A DNA stretch of 64,000 nucleotides from the NCBI GenBank assembly GCA_004010275.1, contig RBWT01000007.1:1-64000 (forward strand). The letters run 5' to 3'. The DNA is from Streptomyces huasconensis (GTDB taxonomy: Bacteria; Actinomycetota; Actinomycetes; Streptomycetales; Streptomycetaceae). The notes under the pieces were generated by a model. The model made no database searches, was not told where the DNA came from, and was given only the letters and a program-made list of their open reading frames with translations. Numbering within the stretch: the first letter of the stretch is position 1; each line of letters begins with the position of its first letter. Shown in pieces: positions 1 to 9,377 of the stretch. The translations under genes were made by a program, and so were the position numbers.

Positions 1-142
1 GCCCCTCCCCCATGCCCCGCTCCGTCCCCGCCACCGCCCCGCTCCGTACGCACACCCGACACCGAGGGCAGCGCCGCCCCGGTGCCCCCTCACCCCACGG
101 GCACCCTCGCGTGTCCTGTTCCACAGCCCAAGGAGTCCCCTC

Positions 143-1152
143 ATGCCCCAGGACGTCGACTTCTCCATACCGCTGCCGCCCGCCGCAGCCCCGACCACGC
201 CCGCGCCGAGGCCGAGCGCATCGACTGGCCCCGCTCCTTCGGCCTGATCACCGGCGAGGCCGCCGCAGAGCGCCACCGCAAGGGCGGCTACGCCGACCTC
301 GCCTCCCGCTTCTACCCCTCGGCCAGCGGCGCCGACCTCGACCTCGGTGTCGACCTGATGTCCTGGTTCTTTCTCTTCGACGACCTCTTCGACGGCCCGC
401 GCGGCGAGGACCCGGTGCAGGCCAAGCAGCTCACCGACGCCGTCGCCGCCGCGCTGGAGGGGCCGCTGCCCGCCTCCGCACCCCTGATCGCACACGGCTT
501 CGCCGACGTCTGGCGGCGCACCTGCCAGGGGATGTCGAAGGAGTGGTGCACCCGCAGCGCCCAGCACTGGCGCCACTACTTCCAGGGCTACGTCGACGAG
601 GCGCACGGCCGCCGCGACGAGACGCCCTGCGGTTCCGCCCGGGAGTACCTCGCCATGCGCCGCCACACGATAGGCGTACAGCCCACTGTCGACCTGGCCG
701 AGGCCACCGGGCACTTCGAGGTGCCGCACCGGGTCTTCGACAGTGCCGTCATGTCGGCGATGCTGCGGATCGCCGTCGACGTCAACCTCATGCTCAACGA
801 CATCGCCTCCCTGGAGAAGGAGGAGGCACGCGGCGAGCAGAACAACATGGTCCTCATCCTGATGCGCGAGCACGGCTGGTCCAAGAGCCGCAGCATCGCC
901 CACATGCAGGACGAGGTGCGCGTACGCCTGGAGGAGTTCCTGCTCCTGGAGAGCATTCTGCCCAAGGTCTGCGACGCCTTCTCCCTCACCGCGGACGAGC
1001 GCGAGGCCGTCGAACGCTACCGCCTGGACGCGGTGCGCCCCGTCATCCGCGGCTCCTACGACTGGCACCGCTCATCGGGACGCTACGACGCCGAGTTCGC
1101 GCTGGCCGCCGGCCGCCAGGGGTTCCTCGAAGAACTCGGCAGCGCCCGCTGA
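143..1152 (+). CDS. ptlA: Pentalenene synthase (class I sesquiterpene cyclase), one frameshift near the N-terminus
   Basis: Cyclises farnesyl diphosphate to pentalenene, the first step to pentalenolactone-type antibiotics. The start ATG at 143 has an AAGGAG Shine-Dalgarno seven bases upstream and gives MPQDVDFSIPLPP, the N-terminus I remember for known pentalenene synthases. The rest of the protein is in the -1 frame, joining at about 187 just before SPDHARAEAE, so one base appears to be missing. The restored length of about 336 residues matches the family. Metal-binding motifs are DDLFD (about residue 80) and NDIASLEKE (about 219), followed by the C-terminal RY of SSGRYDAEF. The P450 gene starts 54 bases downstream, so the two are probably one operon. 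Similarity to the pentalenene synthases is close along the whole length from memory. Only the cause of the frameshift is unclear. Confidence 0.93.
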
Positions 1153-1206
1153 CAGGCCCCTCCCCCAGCCCGTCCACCTATCCCGAGCCAGACCGAGGAG
1201 AACCCC

Positions 1207-2577
1207 ATGGCCCAGCAGACCCACCAGACCGAGCAGCAGCTGACCTTCGTCGCGGGCACCGCACCGGGAGCCGTGCCACTGGTCGGACACGCCTGGCAGA
1301 TGATGCGCCGTCCGCTGCAGTTCATGTCCTCGCTGTCCAGGCACGGCGACCTGGTGAAGATACGCCTGGGCCCCACCGAGGCCCACGTACCGACCCATCC
1401 CGCCCTCCTGCGCCACGTCCTGACCAGCGACGACGAGTACGACAAGGGCGGCATCTTCTACGACCGCGCCCGCGACATCGCCGGCAACGGCCTGGTGACC
1501 TGCCCCTACGCCGACCACCGGCGGCAGAGAAGGCTCATGCAGTCCGCGTTCACCCGCCCCCAGCTCAAGCGGTACGCGTCGGCCATGCACGCCGAGATCG
1601 AGTCGAGCACGGAACGCTGGAGCGACGGCCTGGTGGTCGACGCCTTCCCCGAGATGTACGGCATGGCGCTGCGCACCGTGGGCCGCACGCTGTACTCGAC
1701 GCCGGTCAGCAAGGATCTCGCCGACAGTGTGGAGCGCGCCTTCGACGCCGTGCTCAAGGGGCTCTTCCGACAGATGTTCCTGCCCGCGGCCGTACGCAAG
1801 ATCCCTGGCCCGGGCAACCGGCGCTACCGCGCCAACCTGGACTACCTGCACCGCACCACCCAGACGCTCATCGACGACTACCGCCGCGACGGCGCCGACC
1901 ACGACGACCTGCTCTCCGCCCTCCTCGACTCCCGCGACGAGGACGGCGGCAGGCTCGGCGACCGGGAGATCCACGACCAGGTCATCACCGTGATGGCGGC
2001 CGGTACCGAGACGGTGGCGGCCACCCTCACCTGGATCTTCTACCTGCTCTCCAAGTACCCCCGGATCGAGCGGGAGCTGTACGCGGAGATCGACGAGGTC
2101 CTCGCGGGCCGGGCACCGGAGTTCGACGACATCGCCCGGCTCCGGCTCACCGACCGCATCATCACCGAGACCCTGCGGCTCTACCCGCCCGCGTGGCTCT
2201 TCACCCGGCTGACCTCCACCGAACTGGACGTCGCGGGGGTCAGCCCCGCGCAGAGCACGGTGGTCTTCAGCCCGCCGCCGTCGCGCTCGACGCGCCTCTT
2301 CCCCAAGGAGCGCCAGTTCGACCCCGACCGCTGGCTGCCCGACCGGGTGACGCCGCAGGCCCGCCAGTCGTTCATGGCGTTCGGCACCGGCGCCCGCAAG
2401 TGCATCGGCGACCTCTACGCCCGCACCGAGGCAACCCTCGCGCTGGCCACCATCCTCAGCAAGTGGCGGGTCACCTGCGAACCGGGGGTCGACGTGCGCC
2501 CCGTCCCGCTTGCCACCGTGTATCAGCCGCGTCGCCTGCGCCTGCGGTTGACCTCCCGTACGCCGGGGGCGCGGTGA
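1207..2577 (+). CDS. ptlI: Cytochrome P450, pentalenene oxygenase (CYP183A type)
   Basis: Membrane-free class I bacterial P450 of 456 residues that oxidises the C-13 methyl of pentalenene to the alcohol and aldehyde. Visible motifs are the I-helix AAGTETVAAT, the ExxR in ITETLRLYPP and the heme loop FGTGARKCIG with its cysteine ligand. The N-terminus APGAVPLVGHAWQMMRRPL matches PtlI-type enzymes as I recall them. The ATG at 1207 follows AGGAG. Residues about 350-362 read SPPPSRSTRLFPK, whereas the shifted frame gives AAVALD, so a compensated pair of indels may lie near 2275-2300. It needs a ferredoxin and reductase from elsewhere, since none is encoded here. No other pentalenolactone genes follow. 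Upstream genes, if any, are outside the window. Confidence 0.92.
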   Translation: MAQQTHQTEQQLTFVAGTAPGAVPLVGHAWQMMRRPLQFMSSLSRHGDLVKIRLGPTEAHVPTHPALLRHVLTSDDEYDKGGIFYDRARDIAGNGLVTCPYADHRRQRRLMQSAFTRPQLKRYASAMHAEIESSTERWSDGLVVDAFPEMYGMALRTVGRTLYSTPVSKDLADSVERAFDAVLKGLFRQMFLPAAVRKIPGPGNRRYRANLDYLHRTTQTLIDDYRRDGADHDDLLSALLDSRDEDGGRLGDREIHDQVITVMAAGTETVAATLTWIFYLLSKYPRIERELYAEIDEVLAGRAPEFDDIARLRLTDRIITETLRLYPPAWLFTRLTSTELDVAGVSPAQSTVVFSPPPSRSTRLFPKERQFDPDRWLPDRVTPQARQSFMAFGTGARKCIGDLYARTEATLALATILSKWRVTCEPGVDVRPVPLATVYQPRRLRLRLTSRTPGAR

Positions 2578-3080
2578 CGGGTACGGGTGGCCGGAGCCGG
2601 GTTCGCATCCGTCGCAGTTCCCCCCCGCCGCGAGACGGCGGTCACGGCCAGCGGCCCGCCCGGTATGGAGCAGAACTGGATGACGGGGCGGAGGCGTAGT
2701 GGTTGGGCGACGTCGCCCCCGCGCCGCGTCCGCGCAGCGGTGGCGACGCGATGCGCGGAGCGCAGGATCGCGGAGACGAGCTCGAAGAGTGAGAGGTACG
2801 ACAGGTAGCCACGGGGGCTCCGGACGGGAGCGGAGCCGGACAAGTCGGAGTCGCATCGGAGTCGCACGCGTCCGGCCGCATCCGGGCAAGAGGTCGGCGG
2901 CGGACGCATCGGTGCGGTGCGGCGCATCGTGCGCGTACCGGCGCGTGAGAGTGCCGGGCATCGTCGGAGTGGTGCGGTGCCGGGCGCGGTGGCGCACCAT
3001 CGCGGGGCGCGCGACGGTGGAGTCCATCGTCGTCTGTCGCACCGGAGTGGAGCCCACTCGCTGCACGGTGCCCGGCATCG
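2578..3080. other. Non-coding stretch rich in short CATCG-type repeats
   Basis: I see no credible gene here on either strand; the long open frames are GC-driven shadows. From about 2840 to 3080 the hexamer GCATCG or CCATCG recurs about eight times at irregular spacing, often followed by GTCGGAGT or GTGCGG. The function is unknown. It lies downstream of both the P450 gene and the small minus-strand genes, so a termination or spacer role is possible. Confidence 0.4.
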
Positions 3081-3192
3081 TCACCACAGCCAGGCGTTGG
3101 AGTCCTCGGTGGGCGCGGCGGCCATCTGCTCGCGGGCGGCACGGGCGCGGGCCAGTGCGGCGTCGGGGGGGGCGTTCTCCCGGGGTGCTCAC
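3081..3192 (-). CDS. Small hypothetical protein, about 36 aa (one-base homopolymer frameshift)
   Basis: Read from a GTG at 3192 (MSTPGERPP) and, after removing one base from the run of eight G at 3165-3172, the frame continues as DAALARARAAREQMAAAP, then TEDSNAWLW and a TGA at 3081. It is an Ala/Arg-rich helix with an acidic and tryptophan-rich tail and no cysteines or signal peptide. A GGGGGAG Shine-Dalgarno precedes the GTG. It lies 47 bases after the stop of another small gene on the same strand and is divergent from the ABC transporter operon. I do not recognise a family. The homopolymer error and the clean frame with a good ribosome site are the reasons to call it a gene. Confidence 0.45.
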
Positions 3193-3239
3193 GTGACTCC
3201 CCCAGTGGTCCGGCCCGGCGTGTGCTGGGTGCCGGGCTG

Positions 3240-3434
3240 CTAGGTGTGCGGCGGGGCCGTCACCGGGGCAGCCCGCTTGCGGGTCAGCGGGCGCAGCACG
3301 GCCTGGTCCTCGGTGTCGCGCGGGGGTGGTGCGTTTGGACGCGCCGCGCATCACGTACACCACGGCGATGACGTCGACGGCCGCAAGGGCGATGTCGGCC
3401 TCGGTGCTTGGGCCACTACGGGGGCGGCGGACAT
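3240..3434 (-). CDS. Small hypothetical protein, about 64 aa, with one hydrophobic segment (two frameshifts)
   Basis: Starts at ATG 3434 (MSAAPVVAQ). It moves to a second frame after about 25 bases (STEADIALAAVDVIAVVYVM, RGASKRTTP) and to a third for the tail RDTEDQAVLRPLTRKRAAP, ending at TAG 3240. The net length is exactly 65 codons, so the two shifts compensate. The middle has a short hydrophobic stretch (DVIAVVYVM) followed by basic residues, and could be a single weak membrane helix. It is divergent from the ABC transporter start at 3617 with a 182-base shared regulatory gap, and is followed by the 36-residue gene. No family is recognised. The alternative is chance coding, but the continuity of codon bias argues for a real gene. 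Confidence 0.4.
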
Positions 3435-3616
3435 CGGTGTTTCGGCCAGCCCGGGCCGAGCGTCAATCCGTACGCAGCAAGGGTCCGTGCGCGGTACACC
3501 TTCGGGAATCCGCTCAACCACCGTCCACGCAGCGCGACCGAAAGACTTGTGTTCGAAATATGGGGCTGCCTCGTTGACTCCACGACACCACCCAGAACAC
3601 CACTGGAGGAGGCACG

Positions 3617-5645
3617 TTGCCATCAGACAAACCCCCCACCGACGCGGCTCAGAGCACGCAGACCACCGGTACCGGCACCATCTCGGCCGCCGAACGGGAG
3701 CTGTACGGCGGCGCCTGCGCTACGACCAGTCCTTCGTCCGGCACGAACGGCCACTGGTCCGGCTGGGGTTCGGGCATATGGCGGCTGCTCTGCCACGCAT
3801 GGTGGGGATGGTCCTGCGGACCGGTTGGCAGACCGACCCGCGTGCCCTCACCGCGGTCGTGGCGGCGCAGCTCGGACAGGGAGTGACGGCCGGGTGGGGG
3901 CTGGTGGCGGTGAACAGCGTGCTGAGCGAGCTGTTCGCGGACGGGCCGACCGCGAGCAAGCTCCGTGACTCGCTTCCGTCGCTGATCGTCCTGGCGGTCA
4001 CGGCGGTGGCGACGGCGTTGCTGGCGGCGTGGTCGACGGCGATGTCCGGCCGGCTGGAGCCCCAGGTGGAGCGTGCGGTCTCCGCCCGGTACTACACCGC
4101 TGTGACCGGCGTCGAAGTGGAGGCGACCGAGCGGCCGGAAGTGCAACGGCTGCTGGAGGCAGGGAAGTTCGGGACCGAATCGGCCCGCAGCATGCTGCGG
4201 CTGTCGGTCGGCGTGGGCAACGTCGTCATCGGCATGGCCGCGGCGCCGTGGTCCTGGCATCGCTGCACTGGATGCTGCTGCCGATGTTGCTGGCCATCGC
4301 CTGGCCCAAGGGGTGGGGCGCCGTGCGCTCCGCCCGTCGCGAGTACATCTCGCGCCTGAACTGGATCGACCACCGCCGGGCGATCGCTTCTCTGCTCGCC
4401 TACCTGACCCGCCCGCACGCCGCCGGGGAACTGCGTGTGCACAAGGCCGGCGCCAAACTGCTGTCCAGTTACGAGGAGATGTCGCGGCAGACCGAGGCCG
4501 AACAGCGGCGCCTGGCCCAAGCGCAGGCGACGACGGACCTGGTTGCGGGCGGCTTCGCCGGACTCGCATCGCTGGGCTGCTACGGAGTGCTGTGGTGGCT
4601 GCTGGCCGCCGGGGGCCTTCCGCTGGCTGTCGGCGGGACCGCTGTGGTCGCCATCCGCACCTCGACCGCGCGTCTGACCTCCTTGGTACAGCAGGTCAAC
4701 CGGCTCTACGAGGAGCTGCTGTTCCTCACCGACACCGAGGACGCCATCGAGGTCGCAGGCGAGCACGCGATCCCGCAGGGCGGCGCCGCCCTGCCCGCGC
4801 CGATGCGGGCGGTGCGGGCCGAGAACGTGACGTTCACCTACCCCGGGGCCGAAGCCCCGGCGTTGCAGGGGGTGAGTGTGGAGATCCGCCGGGGCGCGGT
4901 GACGGCCCTGGTGGGCGCGAACGGTTCGGGGAAGACCACCTTGACCAAGGTGCTCGCCGGGCTGCTCCTGCCCGGCGAGGGGAACGTGTGGTGGGAAGGT
5001 GAGGCGGGCGAGCGGGTCGAGATGCGCGATGCGGACCGCAGCCAGGTCTTCGCGGCGGTCGGCGTGCTGGCGCAGGACTTCCCGCGCTGGGAGATGACGG
5101 CGGCCGCGAACGTGGCCATCGGCGCCGGCGACCGCCCCCGCGACATGGACGCCGTCCGACGGGCCGCCCGGGAGGCGGGCATCCTCGAACTGATCGAGGC
5201 ACTGCCGCACGGCTGGGACTCCATCGTCTTCAAGGGCTACGAGCGCGGCGTCCAGCTCTCGGGCGGACAGTGGCAGAAGCTGGGCACCGCTCGGACGTTG
5301 TACCGGGGGGCGCCGGTTCTCCTGGTCGACGAGCCGACCTCGGCGCTGGACCCGCATGCGGAGATCGCCGCGTTCCAGGGGCTGTGGTCACTGGCCGAGG
5401 AAGGGCACGCGGTGGTGCTCGTCACCCACCGCCTGGCCGCCACCATGAACGCCGACCACATCTACGTACTCGACCAGGGGCGTCTCGTCGAAACCGGCAC
5501 GCACCAGGAGCTGATGGTCCGCGAAGGCGGCGTCTACCAGGGGATGTTCACGGCTCAGGCCGCCCAGTACGGCCTCGCACCAGGACCCGGCGCGCTCCCC
5601 GACCCCCGCAGTGCACAGCCGCCGGACCACGAGACGGCGAGCTGA
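3617..5645 (+). CDS. ABC transporter, fused permease-ATPase half-transporter (two frameshifts)
   Basis: Inner-membrane exporter, about 676 residues once two missing bases are restored (near 3712, after ELYGG, and near 4243, before AVVLASLHWM). The start is TTG 3617 with a GGAGGAGG Shine-Dalgarno. The N-terminal half has hydrophobic segments typical of an ABC type-1 exporter membrane domain. The C-terminal ATPase shows Walker A GANGSGKTT, Q-loop LAQDF, signature LSGGQ, Walker B VLLVDEPTSALD and switch His in VTHR. It opens the plus-strand operon, 65 bases before the NUDIX gene, which suggests it exports the product or protects against it. Both shifts are single-base losses in GC-rich runs. I cannot tell the substrate. 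Homologues of this build export peptides, lipids or drugs. Confidence 0.88.
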
Positions 5646-5710
5646 CCCGCCACCACGAACTCCCCCAGCAAGCCTCACAAAGCCGCCCCGTCGAAGGCGA
5701 GACACCGCTC

Positions 5711-7177
5711 ATGCCACCGAACGCCTCCGCAATCCGCACGACCATCGACAGGTATCTCGACCGCCACCCGGACGAGCGTGACACCCTGGCCGGGCTGCTC
5801 GCCGCACTGGACAGGCCAGGCGACGTGACCGCCCGCACGACGCTGCCCGGGCACGTGACATGCAGCGCCGTCGTCATCGACAGCCGGCGCCGCGTCCTGC
5901 ACGTCCGGCACCGGGCCACCGGCGGCCTCATGCTCGTGCCGGGCGGCCACGTCGAACCCGGAGACCGCACGCTGCTGGCTGCGGCGCTGCGAGAGGTGTC
6001 GGAAGAGACCGGGGTCGCGCCGGGCGCCTTGTGCCTGACGCCGCAAGTCCTCGGCGCACCGCTCGACATCGACGTCCACGGCATCGACGCCAGCCCCTCC
6101 AAAGGCGAACCGGCACACCATCACTACGACTTCCGCTACGCGTTCTACCTCGCCGACGGACAGCGGCCGCCGGTCACTGTGCAGGACGAAGAGGTGTCCG
6201 GTGCTCAGTGGCTTTCGTTCGCCGACGTCACCTCACCGACTCTGCGCGCGAAACTCCTCGGGGCGCAGTTGGACGGGCGGCCGGAGCCGGTGAACGCCTC
6301 CGCACTGATCCACAACGGCGCCGGCTCCTACTTGCTTCATCTACGCGATGACCGGCCCGGCATCTGGCAGCCCTGGACACTGGCACTGCTCGGCGGCGGC
6401 CGCGAGCGCGGCGACACGTGTCTCGGGGACACGCTGCGGCGTGAACTGGCGGAAGAGACCCCTGGGTTGCGGCTGGATGACCTTGAACCGTACGCCGTCG
6501 AGGAGGACACCAGCGTCGACGGGCTCCACGTACCCATCCAGGTCTTCACCGGCCGGTGGAAGGGCAATCCCGACCTTCTCGATCTGCGGGAAGGGGTGTT
6601 GCTGCACTGGTTCACACCCGACCAACTGGACCGGCTGCGCCTGAGCCCCGGCCTCGCCGACCTGATCCGCCGCCACGCCGCCGAATTCCCGGCGCGGGTA
6701 CGGCCGGACGCGGCACCGCAGGTATGGGACGGGGGCAGCCGGACGGTGCTGAACGGCATCGGCGTCCACCTCCACCTCCAGGACGACGAGGGTCGCATCC
6801 TGCTGGGCCTGCGCCACCCCGACGTCCGGTACGCGGGCGGCTCGTGGCATTACCTGGCCGGGAAGTGTGAGCAGGAGTCCGCCACCGCGTGCCTGATCCG
6901 CGAGGCGTGGGAGGAAGCGGGTCTGGTGATCGACCCTGCGGATGTGGAGCTGGCGCATGCCGTACACGTCGTGGACAGGCTGGGCGGACTGCCGTTGCTG
7001 CAACTCGTGTTCCGGGCTCGCCGCTGGAAGGGCAGCCCCGAGGTCCGCGAGCCCGACAAGTGTGTCGCGTGGCGGTGGTGGCCACCGCACGAGCTCCCCG
7101 ACCAGCTCGTCCCCTACACCCGCACGGCCATCACCAGCATCGCCGAAGGCCGCACCTACTCCCAGCTGGGGTGGTGA
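5711..7177 (+). CDS. Triple-NUDIX-domain protein
   Basis: 488 residues with three consecutive NUDIX (nucleoside-diphosphate-linked-X hydrolase) modules. Each has the REUxEE core that binds catalytic Mg: LREVSEETGV (about residue 95), RRELAEETPG (about 250) and IREAWEEAGL (about 397). The first two have Asp in place of the first Glu of the box (GGHVEPGD, GGGRERGD), and the third reads GKCEQES. Their activity and specificity may therefore differ, or some may be inactive. The start ATG 5711 follows GAAGGCGAG. The frame is intact. Conserved tracts such as VFRARRWKGSPEV in domain 3 and VFTGRWKGNPDL in domain 2 suggest internal duplication. It is the second gene of the operon, ending just before the next coding region. 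The substrate is unknown; nucleotides, sugar nucleotides or dinucleotide polyphosphates are all possible. Confidence 0.88.
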   Translation: MPPNASAIRTTIDRYLDRHPDERDTLAGLLAALDRPGDVTARTTLPGHVTCSAVVIDSRRRVLHVRHRATGGLMLVPGGHVEPGDRTLLAAALREVSEETGVAPGALCLTPQVLGAPLDIDVHGIDASPSKGEPAHHHYDFRYAFYLADGQRPPVTVQDEEVSGAQWLSFADVTSPTLRAKLLGAQLDGRPEPVNASALIHNGAGSYLLHLRDDRPGIWQPWTLALLGGGRERGDTCLGDTLRRELAEETPGLRLDDLEPYAVEEDTSVDGLHVPIQVFTGRWKGNPDLLDLREGVLLHWFTPDQLDRLRLSPGLADLIRRHAAEFPARVRPDAAPQVWDGGSRTVLNGIGVHLHLQDDEGRILLGLRHPDVRYAGGSWHYLAGKCEQESATACLIREAWEEAGLVIDPADVELAHAVHVVDRLGGLPLLQLVFRARRWKGSPEVREPDKCVAWRWWPPHELPDQLVPYTRTAITSIAEGRTYSQLGW

Positions 7178-7267
7178 GCGGTGAGCACACCCGTCGGTAG
7201 GGGGCCCGCCGGGGCCTGGACCGGGTCCACGCCCTTGGTGCCGAAGCACCCGGTGGAGGAGATGGCT

Positions 7268-8523
7268 GTGAGGCTCGCTGAGCCCCCCGCTGCCTCCGGC
7301 GCCTCGCTCTGGCGGCACAGCGCCGGTGACACCTCCGGGGCTGTGGCGGCCCGGGCAGCGATGGTCGCCCGGCTCGAGGAAGACGGAGCGCTTGGCCCCG
7401 GACCGGTGCGCGAGGCCCTGCTCGCGCTGCCGCGGCAGATTCTGATGCCCCAGGCGTACGTGCGGCGCAGCGCCCCCGACGAGACGCCGCCGCGCTGGGA
7501 CCTGCTGGACTGGGCTCGGCCGGGCGACCGGGACGAGCTGCTGGAGCGGTTGCACAGCGGGGACAGCGTCGCGATCCAGCACGACGGCGAGCCGATCCTG
7601 AGCCGTAGGGCCGTACCGCGCCGCGGCGGCGCCATGACTGCGATGTCGAGCACGATGGGCATGACCGCGGGCCTCCTCCAGCTCCTGGGCCTGCGGCCTG
7701 GGCAGCGCGTGCTGGATGTCGGGACCGGTGCCGGAGTGACCGCGGCGGTGGCGTGCTTTGTGTGCGGCGACGAGGGTGTCGTCACCCTCGACATCGACCC
7801 GCACGTCACCGCGGCCGCCCGCGAGCGGCTGTCCGTCCTCGGCTACCGGCCGGCCACGGTGACCGGGGACGGCACCACCGGGTGGCCGCCGGTGGCCCCT
7901 ACGAGCGGATCTTCGTCTCCTTCGCCGTCCGTCACGTGCCGCAGGCCCTGGTGGAGCAGCTGGCGCCGGGCGGCCGCGCGCTGATGACGCTCGGGACGTC
8001 GTCGCCGTCATGGCCGGGCTTGGCCGTGATCGAAAGACGAGGGGACGGGAGCGTGGATGCCCGGCTGCGGGCGGTCGAGTTCGGTCACCGGGCCGGTGCC
8101 GGCTTCGACCGGCTGTTCCTGTCCGCCGCGTTCCGCGCGGAGATCACCACGGCCGACGGATGGACGCAGCGCAGCCGGCTCGTGCCGCCGGCGGACACGG
8201 CGCGCGGCATGTGGCTGGCCCTGGACCACCTGTATCCGGGCCTGGTGCGCGACTTCGGTGCCGAGGACCTGACGATCGGCGCGCCCGAGTGCCGGTCGTG
8301 GATGCGCGTGCGGGCCGTGGGCCACCGCCGGTGGGACGTGACGATTTCGGGGCCGCGGGACATCTGGGCGGAGATCCAGGATGTCGCCGGCCGGTGGCGG
8401 GCGGCCGGTGCACCGGACGTCTTCCGGATTCACTTCGACGCCGACGGCAGCCAGCGGGCCACCAGCCCGAACGGCGTACTGACCTGGCAGCTTTCCTCCG
8501 GCGAGACTGGAGATGCACGATGA
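7268..8523 (+). CDS. Protein-L-isoaspartate O-methyltransferase-like enzyme with C-terminal extension (one frameshift)
   Basis: About 418 residues after one missing base near 7885 is restored. The SAM-binding motif I is VLDVGTGAGVTAA, with acidic motif VTLDIDPH and the PIMT-like segment GGAMTAMSSTMGMTAGLLQL upstream. After the shift it continues GGPYERIFVSFAVRHVPQAL. The C-terminal half (HRRWDVTISGPRDIWAE) is an extension seen in PIMT-like enzymes of actinobacterial biosynthetic operons. GTG 7268 with GGAGGAG is preferred; an upstream GTG at 7181, four bases after the preceding stop, is possible. Relatives modify RiPP precursors or repair isoaspartate. No lanthipeptide dehydratase or recognisable precursor lies nearby, so the substrate is open. 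Its TGA overlaps the next ATG by four bases. Confidence 0.85.
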
Positions 8524-9377
8524 CCCGCCCCACCCAGCCGACCTCCACGGCGGTTTCGGACGACGTCCTGTTCGGTTCCGAGGCCGCGACTACGCCCGCT
8601 ACCGCCCCGGCCTCCCGGACGCCGCGGTTCACCTCCTGGCCGCCACCGAGCACGGTGTACCCGATCCCGTCCTGCTGGACCTGGGCACCGGCACCGGGCA
8701 GGTGCCCCGCGCACTGCTGCCCGTTCTGCGCCGACTGGCGCACGTCGACCTGATCGACGTGAACGCGTCGATGCTGGAGGCGGCCCGCGCCACACTCGAA
8801 CCGGTCCGCGGAACGTGCACGGTCGACGTCTTCACCGGCGCCGCCCACACCTTCCCCCCCCGCCGCGCCCGGCCGGGCGCCCACCTTGATCACCTGCTGC
8901 CGCTCCTTTCACTGGATGGCCCGCCCGGAGGTTCTGTCCATGGCCGACCGGGTCGCCGCACCGCACACGGTCGTGGCGATCATGGGCGACGGCAGCCTCT
9001 GGACCCACCGGACCGACTGGACGGCTGCCCTTCGGACACTGACCCAGAGCTACCTCGGCAACGACCGGCGCGCGGGCACCTGCGGCACATACACCGGGCG
9101 AGGCCGCTCCTACGAAGAGGACCTCGCCGACTCGGCGTTCAGCGACGTGGCCGAGCACCGCTTTCCCGTCGCCCGCACCTGGACACCCAAGGACGTCCTC
9201 GGGCACCTGCGCACCACCAGCTTCGCCCGCCCCGCCCTCTTCGCCGGCCGTCGACACCACGAGTTCGAGGTCGAGGCGCTCGCTCTGCTGGAGGCCCATG
9301 CCCGCGGCGGTGTCCTGACGGAGGACGCGGAGTTCACCGTGCTGCTCGCGCGCCGCCGCCCCGGCGGTGACGTGTGA
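8520..9377 (+). CDS. Class I SAM-dependent methyltransferase (two frameshifts)
   Basis: Start ATG 8520 (MTRPTQPTSTAVSDDVLFG) overlaps the preceding stop as ATGA. One missing base near 8578 leads into RDYARYRPGLPDAAVHLL and motif I VLLDLGTGTGQVP. One extra C in the run of eight C at 8854-8861 leads into LITCCRSFHWMARPEVL, the usual post-II motif of type 11 methyltransferases. Restored length is about 285 residues, normal for the family, ending GGDV at 9377. The two shifts compensate overall. It probably methylates a small molecule, since this subfamily (with YxxYRPGLP and FHWM) includes natural-product methyltransferases. It is coupled by 4-base overlaps on both sides. Confidence 0.82.

Noticed and set aside
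12..2699. 895-residue open frame over the terpene synthase and P450
   Set aside because: Arg/Pro-rich out-of-frame shadow. The true genes lie in other frames with motifs and ribosome sites.
1072..3363. 763-residue minus-strand open frame
   Set aside because: No motif or ribosome site; antisense shadow of GC-rich coding DNA.
7181..7267. Small peptide starting MSTPVGRGPAG ahead of the PIMT-like gene
   Set aside because: It is in frame with the methyltransferase and the ribosome site fits GTG 7268 better. It is an N-terminal extension rather than a separate precursor peptide.
7268..8523. FxLD-type lanthipeptide system
   Set aside because: The PIMT-like enzyme suggested it, but no Cys-rich FxLD precursor, LanB-type dehydratase or LanC cyclase is present.
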